This document shows positions 55,584 to 64,000 of a stretch of 64,000 bases of DNA, piece after piece. The DNA lies in NCBI GenBank assembly GCA_930367215.1, contig OV884056.1, positions 123,502,053-123,566,052 on the forward strand, given 5' to 3'. The first letter of the stretch is position 1. Every line of letters starts with the position of its first letter. A program made the position numbers and the translations under genes. The stretch comes from Pollenia angustigena (taxonomy: Eukaryota; Arthropoda; Insecta; Diptera; Polleniidae). The notes under the pieces were generated by a model. The model was not told the origin of the DNA and ran no database searches. It was given only the letters and a program-made list of their open reading frames with translations.

Positions 55584-57770
55584 AATGGCTTTTCCACGTT
55601 ACCGAGGTATTTTATATGCGAATTTTGAGGTATTATTTGATTATTGATTTTAATAGGGGGGCATGATTCCCGACGCAAGGTGAATGTTATATGTACGCAT
55701 TTTTGCTCATTGACGTCTATCCTCCATTGCTTTAACCATAGTTCGAGTTGAAATATATGATCCTGTAGGTATCGAGATGCTTCTTGACGGTTTTCGTGCA
55801 CGCTCAAAAAAGCTGTATCGTCAGCAAATGTTGAAGTTTGTGTGTAGTTGTTTGTTGGCATATCCGAGGTATATATTAAGTATAAAAGTGGGCCCAGGAT
55901 GCTTCCCTGAGGGACTCCAGCGTCAATTTGCTGAGGAGAGCTTAAATAATCACCTTCTTTAATAATAAATTTTCGACCGACTAAGTAGCTTTCTAACAGC
56001 TTGTGTGTGTTAACTGGTAAGTTGAGCTTCAATTTATGTAATAAGCCTTCATGCCAGACTTTATCAAAAGCTTGAGAAACATCGATGAAGAGAGCGGAAC
56101 AATATTTTTTTTCTTCAAAGGCTTTTCTTATTGCGTTTACTATACGATGGGTTTGCTCAATTGTGCTGTGTTCTCTTCTAAAGCCGAATTGGTGGTTAGG
56201 AATACATCTATTTTCATTTAAAATTGGGGTTAATTTTGACGCTAACAGCTTCTCAAACAGCTTTGATATATTAGAAAGTAAGCTTATAGGCCTATATGAC
56301 TCAACTTTTGTGTGATCCTTTCCAGGTTTAGGTATCATGGTGACTAAGGAGACCTTCCACTTTTGAGGATAGTATTCAAGGCGTAAAATAGCATTAAAAA
56401 TTAAAAGAATAATTTTCTTTGCTATGCTGGGTAGCTCCAAAAGCATTTTGTTGCTGATCTTATCAAATCCAGGAGCCTTCTTGGGGTTTAAATCACAAGT
56501 AGCCTTTTCGATTTCTCTTATCTCAAATCTTAGCGGAACAGCTGCTCTAGCAGCAACAGGTGGTAACTCGACCGCAATATCGTGAGATATCGTGAGATAT
56601 TGCGGTCGAGTTTTTTTAAATGATTGACAAACAGATTTCCTTTTTCAACATCATTTCTTGCCCAACTTCCATTCAAGTTTCTTAATGGTGGTTTAGAGAC
56701 AACTGACCTTTTGAGATTTCTAGCTGCACGCCATAATGAGTAGTTTGATTGTGGGGTTGCATCAAGTTCCTCAAAATATTTTTCCAGAGAAGCCGTTTTC
56801 TTAGTCTGTAGTAACTTTCTTACTCTTTTTGTACACTCTTTATGTAAGTTCTTAAGTTGAGGGGATCTGTGCAATTGCCACTCTTTTCGAGCCCTCCTTT
56901 TTTCAGACAAAAGATGCTCGACATCTGTGGAATATATTTTAATAGTTTTTGTTTTTTTGGGGGCAATATTGGAATGTTGAACAGCTAGTTTCAGAAAACT
57001 GTCAAAATTGTCAATAGAGCGATCTACATAATCCGTTGTACTGAGTGCAATATTTTCTGTGCAATGGGTACTGAGATATTTTTTATATTTTAACCAATTA
57101 ATTTGCGTAGCTGTCGTCGGAGGTACAATTCTAATGGGGTTCATTTTAGTAATAATTGTAGGTGTGTGGTCGGAAGATAAATCTAGGAAGGCTTCAACAT
57201 GAATCGTTTCTATGGGAATGTTTTTAACCACGCCGAAATCGATGACATCTGGAATTTTTTGATGATCAGTGGGCCAATATGTTGGTTGTCCCCTCGCTAC
57301 CACATTTAAATCCATTTTAGAAATTGTGTTAAATAAAACACGACCCGTTGGTGTTATAAGTCGCGACCCCCAGAAGGTATGTTTAGCGTTATAATCGCCA
57401 GCGGTCCTAATGATTTAAAATATTTATAATATTGGTCCTCCGATAATGAAAATCTAGGTGGGGAGTATAAGGATCAAATTACTAGGTTTCTATTTAATTC
57501 CTCAACGCAAATGTTCGTTGCTTGGAGATAATCTTTACGATGATCACACATTAGGTAGCGTTTGACTCGGGTTTTTATTAAAATGGCAGAACCTCCACAA
57601 GCTCTATCTCGAGGGTCCTTGGTATCATATAGTATATAACCATTTATATTAAACGTATTTCTTGAGGTCAAATGAGTTTGAGAAATCATCATGACGTCAA
57701 TTTGTTTATTTTTAAGAAAGTATTCTTATTAATTTTTATGTTGGCGGATGCCGTTTGCGTTCCAAAAACC
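55584..57770 (-). pseudogene. J1 ORF2 copy B
   Basis: The frame 55511-56446 holds motif A LFIDVSQAFDKVWHEG, motif B DAGVPQGSILGPLLYLIY and motif C FADDTAFLSV, then breaks at 55602 near KYLG, and the annotated frame runs on into LTR sequence. Upstream pieces are 56530-57315 (endonuclease end and linker) and 57474-57692 (SQTHL, where other copies read SETHL, losing a conserved glutamate). ORF2 begins near 57770. Confidence 0.85.
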
Positions 57771-57774
57771 AATT

Positions 57775-58515
57775 TTTGAACAGTTCATGGTTTGTTAAGT
57801 ACAGCTTGCAATAACATTGATTGCATTCTAAGCATTTCCTGCATCATAGTACCCATTGTGTTTGTAAAATTATTTACTGTTTGCACTAATGTTTCCATGG
57901 TTTTTTCTAAACGACTTAAATTAGAAACCGGAGTTTCATTATTACTTGGCGAGGCACCTTGCATAGGCTGATGGTTTGATTTTAGGACGTTAGCGCAAGA
58001 GGTTCTGTTATTACTAGACTGAGGGGCTTGAATTGCATTTGTGTTTACTTGATTTGCGACCTGTATTTGAGGGGTATTTGCTTTCGGTCCAACCGTCTGC
58101 TTGACGATATTATATACAGGGCATCCTCTATAATTGGCAGTGTGATTACCGCCACAGTTGCTACATTTTTTTACGTTGGGGTCGGTTTTAGACGTATCGA
58201 CTTATAACTGTACCGTGTAGTTCACCACATACTACGCAGACAGGGGGTAAGTAGCAGTATGCCTTGGTATGGCCAAATTCTTGGCAGTTTAAGCACTGAA
58301 CAGGTCCATTTTTTTTGTGCGGCTCCTCAATTGTGATTTTTCTGTATAGAATATATTTCACACTATAAATGGGATGCGTTTCGTTTTTTTTAACTTAATG
58401 TCGCCGGGCTCTAATTCCACTCGAAAAAGTGGTTGTGGATTTTTGTCCCTATTCCTAATATTACCACATGTTTTATCTTGAAGCCTTTTTCTTCCAAGAA
58501 AGTTTTAATTTCCTC
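57775..58515 (-). pseudogene. J1 ORF1 C-terminal part, copy B
   Basis: Includes the zinc knuckles (about 58110-58300; CVVCGELHGTV and NCGGNHTANYRGC) and the block IKTFLEEKGFKIKHVV, after which the LINE stops and BEL/Pao reverse transcriptase starts. A frameshift lies near 58195. Confidence 0.78.
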
Positions 58516-58659
58516 CATATCTAAAATACTTATTAATTCTTCTCGCGCCACCAAAGCTTCTGCGATCGTATAGGCACCAACTAGGGCATCGTCCACGTAC
58601 ATATTTTCTCGCAGGATTCTAGCGCCTAACGGAAAATGTCGCTCTTCATCACTCGCCAA
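58411..58659 (-). pseudogene. Chimeric frame: BEL/Pao reverse transcriptase fused to J1 gag
   Basis: One open frame of 82 aa starts in BEL/Pao reverse transcriptase (ASDEERHFPLGARILRENMY, catalytic YVDD, EALVAREELISIL) and passes without a break into J1 ORF1 (EEIKTFLEEKGFKIKHVV). The joint is at 58515/58516. This is most likely a chance junction of two dead elements. Confidence 0.8.
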
Positions 58660-58917
58660 CTGTAGAATGGTTCTAAGGGCCTAATATGGGGCACAATTTA
58701 CACCAAAAGTCACCGTATTCAGTTGGTAATCAGTAAGTTCTGCACTATCACTGCTACGAAACACTATTTTCTGGAAGGGCCTATGTGTGGGAGTCACAAA
58801 AATCTGCCGGTACATTTTTGAAATGTCCGCATTAAAAACAAACTGAAAAAATCGCCTTCTCAAAATCAGATTTACTATTTCAGCTTGCAAACAAGTTGCC
58901 AGTGTACAACAAATCAT
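58516..58917 (-). pseudogene. BEL/Pao reverse transcriptase core, broken
   Basis: Reads FVFNADISKMYRQIFVTP (motif A with the catalytic Asp), QKIVFRSSDSAELTDYQLNTVTFGVNCAPY (motif B region), a stop near 58681, and then ENMYVDDALVGAYTIAEAL (motif C). The order is that of Pao-type reverse transcriptase. It ends at the J1 junction. Confidence 0.85.
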
Positions 58918-59215
58918 TCAAACTTCTGCCATTTGCAGAGGGACTCGAGGCATTGAATACTACTCGCAATTTAGTAGGTGTACTCTCAGGCTTAAACACG
59001 CCATGATGGGATAAATATTAACCAGGGTCACCTCTAGCATTTTCTGCTGTTTCCGTGTGCCCTAAGGTTAAATATTCTTTAAGGACCACATGGTACTGGG
59101 CCTTACGCTCAGCATTGCGCATTAAAGATTACTCGTTTCTCAAAAATTGACAAACAGCTATATGCCTATTGGGACCAAGCGACAGCAAACTAATTTTAAA
59201 GGGCAGACTCACAGT

Positions 59216-60304
59216 TTATCTCCCTTCAGAGTTTCTAGTGGTAGTAGAATTGTAGACCTCCTCACTTTTTTTATCCTCTTCTGATAAAATACGTCTCTGA
59301 GACACCTCTTCTAACTCCAAAAACTTCGATAATTGGTCATCAATTGCGACTTTTGTCATATGAGACACTCTTAGTATTCGAGGGGACACTCTAGTAGGCG
59401 TTGAACCTTTAAGTATACAACCAAAAATGGTTTCTTCAGCCACAAACGATTCAAAAACACCATGCCTTACTCCACCACGAAGAATAAAAGGATATAGATC
59501 ACATCCTAACAACAAATCAATCTCACTGCTTTCATAAAACTTCGGATCAGCATAACATATTTTTGGCAGCTCAATCTCTTTTTGAGGCAAAAATGAATGT
59601 GTTGGAATACTACCCGTTACTCGAGGGACAACAAGGGCCTGAATATTTAGAGCCACGTTTTGATCGAAAAGAGAAACAATAGTAAAAACTGCCATTTTCG
59701 AAGACGTACTAATTATCTCTCCGCCTAAACCTGAGACTTCTGCAGAAACTGGATTAGTTGGCAACTTCAATAATTTTTGTATCTGTTCTGAAACAAAACT
59801 TTCATCCGAACATGGATCTATTAGGGCACGAACGTTGTAACAGGAACCAAAACTTATAATGTTAACCCAGGCTGTGGCTAACATAACCTTTTTTGCAACA
59901 GAGGTATGATGCGATTGAACTACACTAGAAGTACCGGCAACATTAGTGGACTGTATTTGACTTTGATTATTTTGACTCTGAGCTTGTGAGTTAGTGTTTT
60001 CTTGGCTTTGATTATTATTGTTGTTTCTTACTATTTCTTTATGTATAAGTGTATGGGGTTTTCTATAACCATTCGGACTACTGCACTCTTCATACAAATG
60101 CTCCATAGTAAGACAATTAAAACCAAAACAAAACCTTTTTAAAGTTGAGACACGATTCTTGTAATCCGTGCTCAAAAACACTAATCTTGTGCTTCTCTTT
60201 ACACAATTTGCATGAGCTCGATACAACTTTTGTGTGATGCGCCTTAAACTGCTTAACTTGTGGAGAAATATTATTATTATTTGAAGGGCCTGCTTGGGAA
60301 CCAC
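59216..60304 (-). pseudogene. BEL/Pao protease region (DUF1758-like)
   Basis: A long open frame whose central part reads NVRALIDPCSDESFVSEQIQ, LPKICYADPKFY and DLLLGCDLYPFIL, the retropepsin-like domain that follows gag in BEL/Pao elements. The aspartate is followed by P-C rather than S/T-G, so activity is doubtful, although I recall some relatives with this variant. The Asn/Gln-rich stretch near 59930-60030 is a linker. The C-terminal part leads toward reverse transcriptase with ILSEEDKKSEE. Confidence 0.75.
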
Positions 60305-60540
60305 TGGCAGCTAAACTGTTTGCTACTATAATCTCATATTGAGATTTTAAATTACCCCACGCAATTTCAAAATTTTCAGCTGTCAACGAAATATTTCTCT
60401 TAATATCACGGGCCTCACTGTCTGTCTTTTGAAATAAATAAAATAATTTTTCTACAGGGCTAAGTCTAGAATTAAAAGTCTTACCGAGAACTTCAAAGCG
60501 AACGGACGTGATTGTAGTGCGCTCTGAAAAGTACATCTAA
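60117..60540 (-). pseudogene. BEL/Pao gag fragment (DUF1759-like)
   Basis: Reads LSPVEKLFYLFQK, then LTAENFEIAWGNLKSQYE, typical of BEL/Pao gag, followed directly by SQAGPSNNNN and a cysteine-containing CKLCKEKHK knuckle. The usual central gag sequence before and after these blocks is shortened, so there are internal deletions. The ATG at 60536 may not be original. Confidence 0.75.
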
Positions 60541-60770
60541 TTTCTTACAAATTACAAGTTAAAATTATATAAAAAAAAAGGAATAATACCTAATACCTAC
60601 TCAAGTATTTTTTGTATAAAAGATGTGTTAAAAAACTGTAAAAACTCTAAAATATTGTATAATTAAATCACAAAATAATTACATACAAATTTGGATTACA
60701 ATAAAATTCACAGCTTTTTAATTAAAAAAAAAAAAAAAAAAAAGAGAAATAGAAATAAAAATAAAAAGAC
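60541..60770. other. AT-rich sequence with a 20-base A-run before L5
   Basis: No gene. An A-run at about 60724-60743 directly precedes L5. It may be the tail of a retroposed piece upstream, or an A-rich site. Confidence 0.5.
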
Positions 60771-61460
60771 TTGAATAAAGAAAGCATCAAAATGAGTTTA
60801 ATGTGTGGACAATGCAAGAACCCTCTCCCAGTTTCGGGTGATTATGTAAAATGGCTCAGCTGTAAAACAAATGATCATTATTCTCCCTGTACAACAATAT
60901 CCAAGAAAACATACGATAGTATGCATCTCGATAGAAAAAATGAGTGGAAGTGTCAATATTGCAGAAAAAATAATTCCCCTTTACCCAATATACTAATTGA
61001 CGACACCAAGCAGCAAAAACAAACACGCAATGAAGAGGAAACTAACTCTCTGAGTCAGGAGAATGCCAAAAGCGTAAACGACTCGCTATCCCTAAACTCT
61101 CTCAATAATAAACTATGCACTGTACAAAATGATGTAAATGAAATTAAAATAACAATGCAGCAACTAAATCTCAACATCAGCTCAAGCAATACCATAATAA
61201 GAAAAGAAATACAAAGTGCTTTAACAAAAATAACAAGTACAATTGCAAGTTTAGCTACACAGGTCAGTGCACTTTACGACAAAAACAAGGAAAACACTAA
61301 ACAAATCAATGAGATGGAGACACGAATTAACAAACTAGAGCAAAAAGCCCTCAACAAAAATATTGAGATAAATAATGTACAAAATAAAAATTTAAGTGCA
61401 CTCGATGTCGTGAAAAATATTGCGTCATCAATAACTATAGACCTTGACATTACAGACATA

Positions 61461-62122
61461 AGCGAGGCATACAAATTAAAAAATAAAAATAAAATAATTG
61501 TCGAGTTCACCTCTATCAACAAGAAAAGAGACACCATGAACTTTCTTTTTTTCACGTTAAGTAATGTAATGTTTTTTATATATTTTCATTACACAAGCAT
61601 CAACATAAAATAATATTTCTAACATATTATAAAAAAAACATACTCAATTTGAAAGAAAATAAATGTACACTACTACATGTATGTAATTAAGCTTTGTACT
61701 TGAGATATCCGTGTAGGACTAAGTATATACAAATTCGTGTAACTTTTTGTTTATTTAAAGTAGACTTATTATATTCGTAAATTAAAAAAAAAAAAAAAAA
61801 AACAAGAAAAGAGAAATTATGGATAAAATAAAGGGACATAGAGTTGATGCCAATGTACTGAACGACAATGAAAACAATCAAACAACTAATAAAAATAACA
61901 AATATGTTTACATTAATGACGAACTAACTGCATAAGCGAGGCATACAAATTAAAAAATAAAAATAAAATAATTGTCGAGTTCACCTCTATCAACAAGAAA
62001 AGAGAAATTATGGATAAAATAAAGGGACATAGAGTTGATGCCAATGTACTGAACGACAATGAAAACAATTAAACAACTAATAAAAATAACAAATATGTTT
62101 ACATTAATGAGCTAAATGCAAA
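61461..62122 (+). repeat. 188-bp tandem duplication in L5 ORF1
   Basis: Unit 1 is 61461-61531 plus 61815-61931; unit 2 is 61935-62122. The two are nearly identical (AGCGAGGCATACAAATTAAA to the ATGTTTACATTAATGA region). Unit 1 alone contains the 269-bp retroposed insert. Confidence 0.88.
61532..61800 (+). mobile_element. Retroposed insert with poly(A) tail and 14-bp target duplication
   Basis: A 269-bp segment ending in about 19 A residues, flanked by AACAAGAAAAGAGA at 61518-61531 and 61801-61814. Target duplication plus poly(A) is the mark of LINE-mediated insertion. The body has no open frame I recognise. It may be a 5'-truncated LINE end, a SINE, or a processed transcript piece. Confidence 0.85.
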
Positions 62123-62334
62123 GCTAAAGAGTGCAAATGGAAGTTTGTTTGGGTCAGGAATGGCAATATCTTGGCGCGCAAAATAGAACACTCTCCAGTC
62201 ATTGTTATTAACAACACAGCAGATATTGAGATGATACAGCAGTCATTAAACTAATAATTTATCAATGTTAATTTTTTTTTTATAAATATTCAAAACTAAT
62301 TTAAGACACTTATCTTTTTTCTCTACCAAACCAA

Positions 62335-64000
62335 ATGAATAACACAAATACACAAACTTTAAAAAACTTTAGTGCGATTAATAAAACACATTTGAGTTAT
62401 CCCCTCTCGTTAATCTTTATGAACATTAGATCACTACGTAAAAACTTTGCAACACTTTTAGTTGATCTACAAAATATAATAAATGAAATTAAAATCATTA
62501 TTCTTGCGGAAACAAATATAACCGACAATGAAATCAACCTGTACAACATAAATGGTTTTAACACTCTTCACTATAATAGAAAAGATAAAGGAGGTGGTAT
62601 TGCTGTTTATATCAGAGATAATATAAATTTCACTGAAATAACTTTAAATACGTTTTCTTTTGAGTCAATTCAAATTGATGTAAATGTAAACAATACAATT
62701 CTTTCGCTCCTTTCACTTTACCGTCCACCCTCCAATAAAGTTTTATTGCAGAGCTTGATCAAATAATAAACAAAACAAAAAGAAAACAAGAGATTATTAT
62801 TGTTGGAGACATAAATATTGACATAAAAAAACATAATATAACCACAACAAAATATTTGGAAATGCTCTCATCGAATGGTTTAAATTGTATGATAAACGAA
62901 AGCACAAGAGAAGATTTGAATAAAAATACAAGCACTTGCATTGACCATCTGTTTATTAAATATAATCAAACAACAACACAAATCTTTGCATCAATAATAA
63001 CAACAACAATATCAGATCATTATTCTCTTTTCTGTTCGATGTATAAAGAAAAACAGAGTAAGGAAACCAGCATTGCTCCGTGGGCCAAACAAATATGTAA
63101 TTACAAAGTAAACCAACTAATAAAAAATACACATTGGAACGATCTTATACAGCATAGTGAAAACACCAACGATATGTACAATAAAATTTATGAAAAGTTC
63201 GGTGAAATATACAATAAATCAACAAAATCAATAAAACAAACCAAATCAAGATCAAATAATCCGTGGATAAATGAAAATATTATTAAAGATTGTAACTTTA
63301 GGGATAAACTTTATAAAAAATGGAAAAATAATCCTCAAAACAAAATATATGAAACAAATTACAAAAAATTTAGAAATTTACTAAATAAAAAAATATATAA
63401 TGCCAAAAATAATTACTACAGAATGAAATTTATAGAAAATAGAAACAATATACGTATCACAATACAATTATACAAAACTTTAAAAATATAAACACAAATT
63501 TAATCTTGCACAATTTTGCAATCAGCTTTAATGAAAATGTACTGAAAATTCTGCATAAATGCAACATAAACACAATCAACAGCATAAATACAACAGTAAG
63601 TAACTCAATGTACCTAAATGCCACTAATGAAGAAGAGATATTTAACATATTAAACAATCTCAATGTTAATAAGAGTGCAGGTTTTGACGAAATACGGCCA
63701 AAGGACCTGAAAAATAATGCAAGCTATATAACTCCAGTTTTGACAGCTCTTATAAACTCATGTTTAAATGATATGCAGATACAAAATTTATTAAAAATCT
63801 CACTCATACGGCCAATATACAAACAGGGTTCTAAAACTGACTATAATAACTATAGACCAATTTCAATTGTATCTATTATCGAGAAAATTATTGAGGAAAT
63901 AGTTGTCAGAAGACTAAACGATTTGCTAGAAAAATATAAAATTATAAATAAAAACCAATTTGGATTCCAAAAGAAAAAAATATAAATAAGCTACTTGGTA
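62335..64000 (+). pseudogene. L5 ORF2: AP endonuclease and reverse transcriptase, frameshifted, incomplete
   Basis: ATG at 62335 starts the frame. Endonuclease blocks are FMNIRSLRKNF, LAETNITDNEI, GGGIAVYIRDN and SLYRPPS in 62335-62766, then after a frameshift near 62745 VGDINIDI, TCIDHLFIKY and ISDHYSLFC in the next frame (to 63491). A break near 63470 leads to reverse transcriptase in 63506-63985: NKSAGFDEIRPKDLK, SLIRPIYKQGSKTDYNNYRPIS and KNQFGFQKKK. A further one-base shift in the A-run near 63970 makes a stop at 63985. Motifs A-C would lie beyond the window. Confidence 0.78.

Larger units (their letters stand above)
55584..58515 (-). mobile_element. J1 LINE copy B, reverse transcriptase to gag
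   Basis: Minus-strand J1 lacking its 3' end (the LTR abuts it at 55583) and most of ORF1's N-terminal half (BEL/Pao abuts it at 58516). A 20-base gap relative to copy A occurs at 55602. Over 55620-57760 it is very similar to copy A at an offset of about 6.19 kb and shares its odd inverted repeat (56578-56609). Confidence 0.87.
58516..60540 (-). mobile_element. Decayed BEL/Pao LTR retrotransposon (gag, protease, part of reverse transcriptase)
   Basis: Order on the minus strand is gag (60536-60117), protease region (60304-59216), then reverse transcriptase (58917-58516), as in BEL/Pao elements. The reverse transcriptase N-terminal portion between about 59215 and 58920 is present but broken. 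RNase H and integrase are missing, and no LTR is recognised. Several internal deletions are evident. Confidence 0.82.
60771..62253 (+). pseudogene. L5 ORF1: zinc finger and coiled coil, broken by insertion and duplication
   Basis: The frame 60771-61613 begins with a Cys/His cluster (CGQCKNPL, CKTNDHYSPC, WKCQYCRKN; residues about 12-65) resembling a PHD finger, a motif known from CR1-group ORF1 proteins. A Ser/Asn-rich linker and a heptad-rich coiled coil (residues about 110-200, with KINEMETRINKLEQKA-like repeats) follow. The true start may be the second ATG (60792). The frame is diverted at 61532 by a retroposed insert, and a 188-bp tandem duplication downstream adds stops. The C-terminal end (LNAKLKSANGSLFGSG) is readable near 62105-62160. 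Confidence 0.7.
60744..64000 (+). mobile_element. L5 LINE (CR1/L2-like), 5' part, runs off the window
   Basis: Plus-strand non-LTR retrotransposon with ORF1 (60771-62253, interrupted), a short spacer and ORF2 (from 62335). Both show few substitutions-type lesions but several frameshifts. Reverse transcriptase is incomplete because the window ends. The clade is inferred from a PHD-like zinc finger in ORF1 and the style of endonuclease (FMNIRSLRKNF...) and reverse transcriptase. Confidence 0.78.

Noticed and set aside
59216..60536. Intact host aspartic protease gene
   Set aside because: Gag, protease and reverse transcriptase order and motifs show a decayed BEL/Pao element.
1..64000. tRNA, rRNA or other structured RNA genes
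   Set aside because: No tRNA A/B boxes in a foldable context or rRNA-like stretch was recognised; the only tRNA-related sequence is the primer-binding site.

Overview
This window is a stack of nested and duplicated transposable elements from an AT-rich insect genome, most likely a higher (brachyceran) fly. The evidence for a fly is indirect: Jockey-type LINEs ending in AATAAA-rich tails, a gypsy-like retrovirus remnant with an F-type envelope, BEL/Pao and Ty3/gypsy pieces, hAT-like and other terminal-inverted-repeat (TIR) elements, and many short MITEs. I find no host protein-coding gene, tRNA or rRNA gene. Almost every long reading frame is a decayed transposon frame. The density of nesting suggests heterochromatin or a TE-rich intergenic region.

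The labels J1, J2, L3, L4, L5 and hAT-A/B/C are mine. J1 and J2 are two Jockey-clade LINE families. L3, L4 and L5 are other non-LTR retrotransposons. Layout: 1-1856, little recognisable apart from one MITE. 1857-10780, a nearly complete J1 LINE (+) split by hAT-A (5091-9866, 8-bp target duplication), which itself holds an L3 fragment and hAT-C (7139-9665, 8-bp target duplication). 10781-12100, a hAT-B end and a Ty3/gypsy RNase H piece split by a 522-bp MITE. 12101-14370, unassigned sequence, a MITE and an old J1 fragment. 14297-28454, a direct tandem duplication of about 7.16 kb containing repeat sequence, L4 (+), a J2 fragment and J1 (-). The second copy continues into the rest of the full-length J1 (25943-30562) and then the C-terminal end of L4 (30563-31023). 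31024-37570, a second hAT-A copy, hAT-B end, MITEs, a gypsy reverse transcriptase piece joined to J1, and a tandem-repeat element.

37752-44065 is a J2 LINE (-) split by a J1 LINE (+) with a 9-bp target duplication. 44070-48776 is an L3 fragment split by a 3.7-kb DNA transposon with TIRs of about 0.5 kb and a decayed transposase of a distinctive type. 48777-51584 and 55584-58515 are two closely related J1 copies (-) on either side of an errantivirus-like remnant: env, LTR, primer-binding site, 27-bp minisatellite, LTR. 58516-60540 is a decayed BEL/Pao element (-). 60744-64000 is L5 (+), with a zinc-finger ORF1 and endonuclease/reverse transcriptase ORF2, interrupted by a retroposed insert.

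There is no cooperating gene system here. The interest lies in structure: many insertions can be dated relative to each other by target duplications, a tandem duplication carries a perfect 19-nt micro-inversion, hAT-A ends are packed with TATCGATA motifs and carry a shared fragment of a different transposase, and the long-TIR transposon may belong to a less familiar superfamily. All family names come from reading motifs; no database search was possible.
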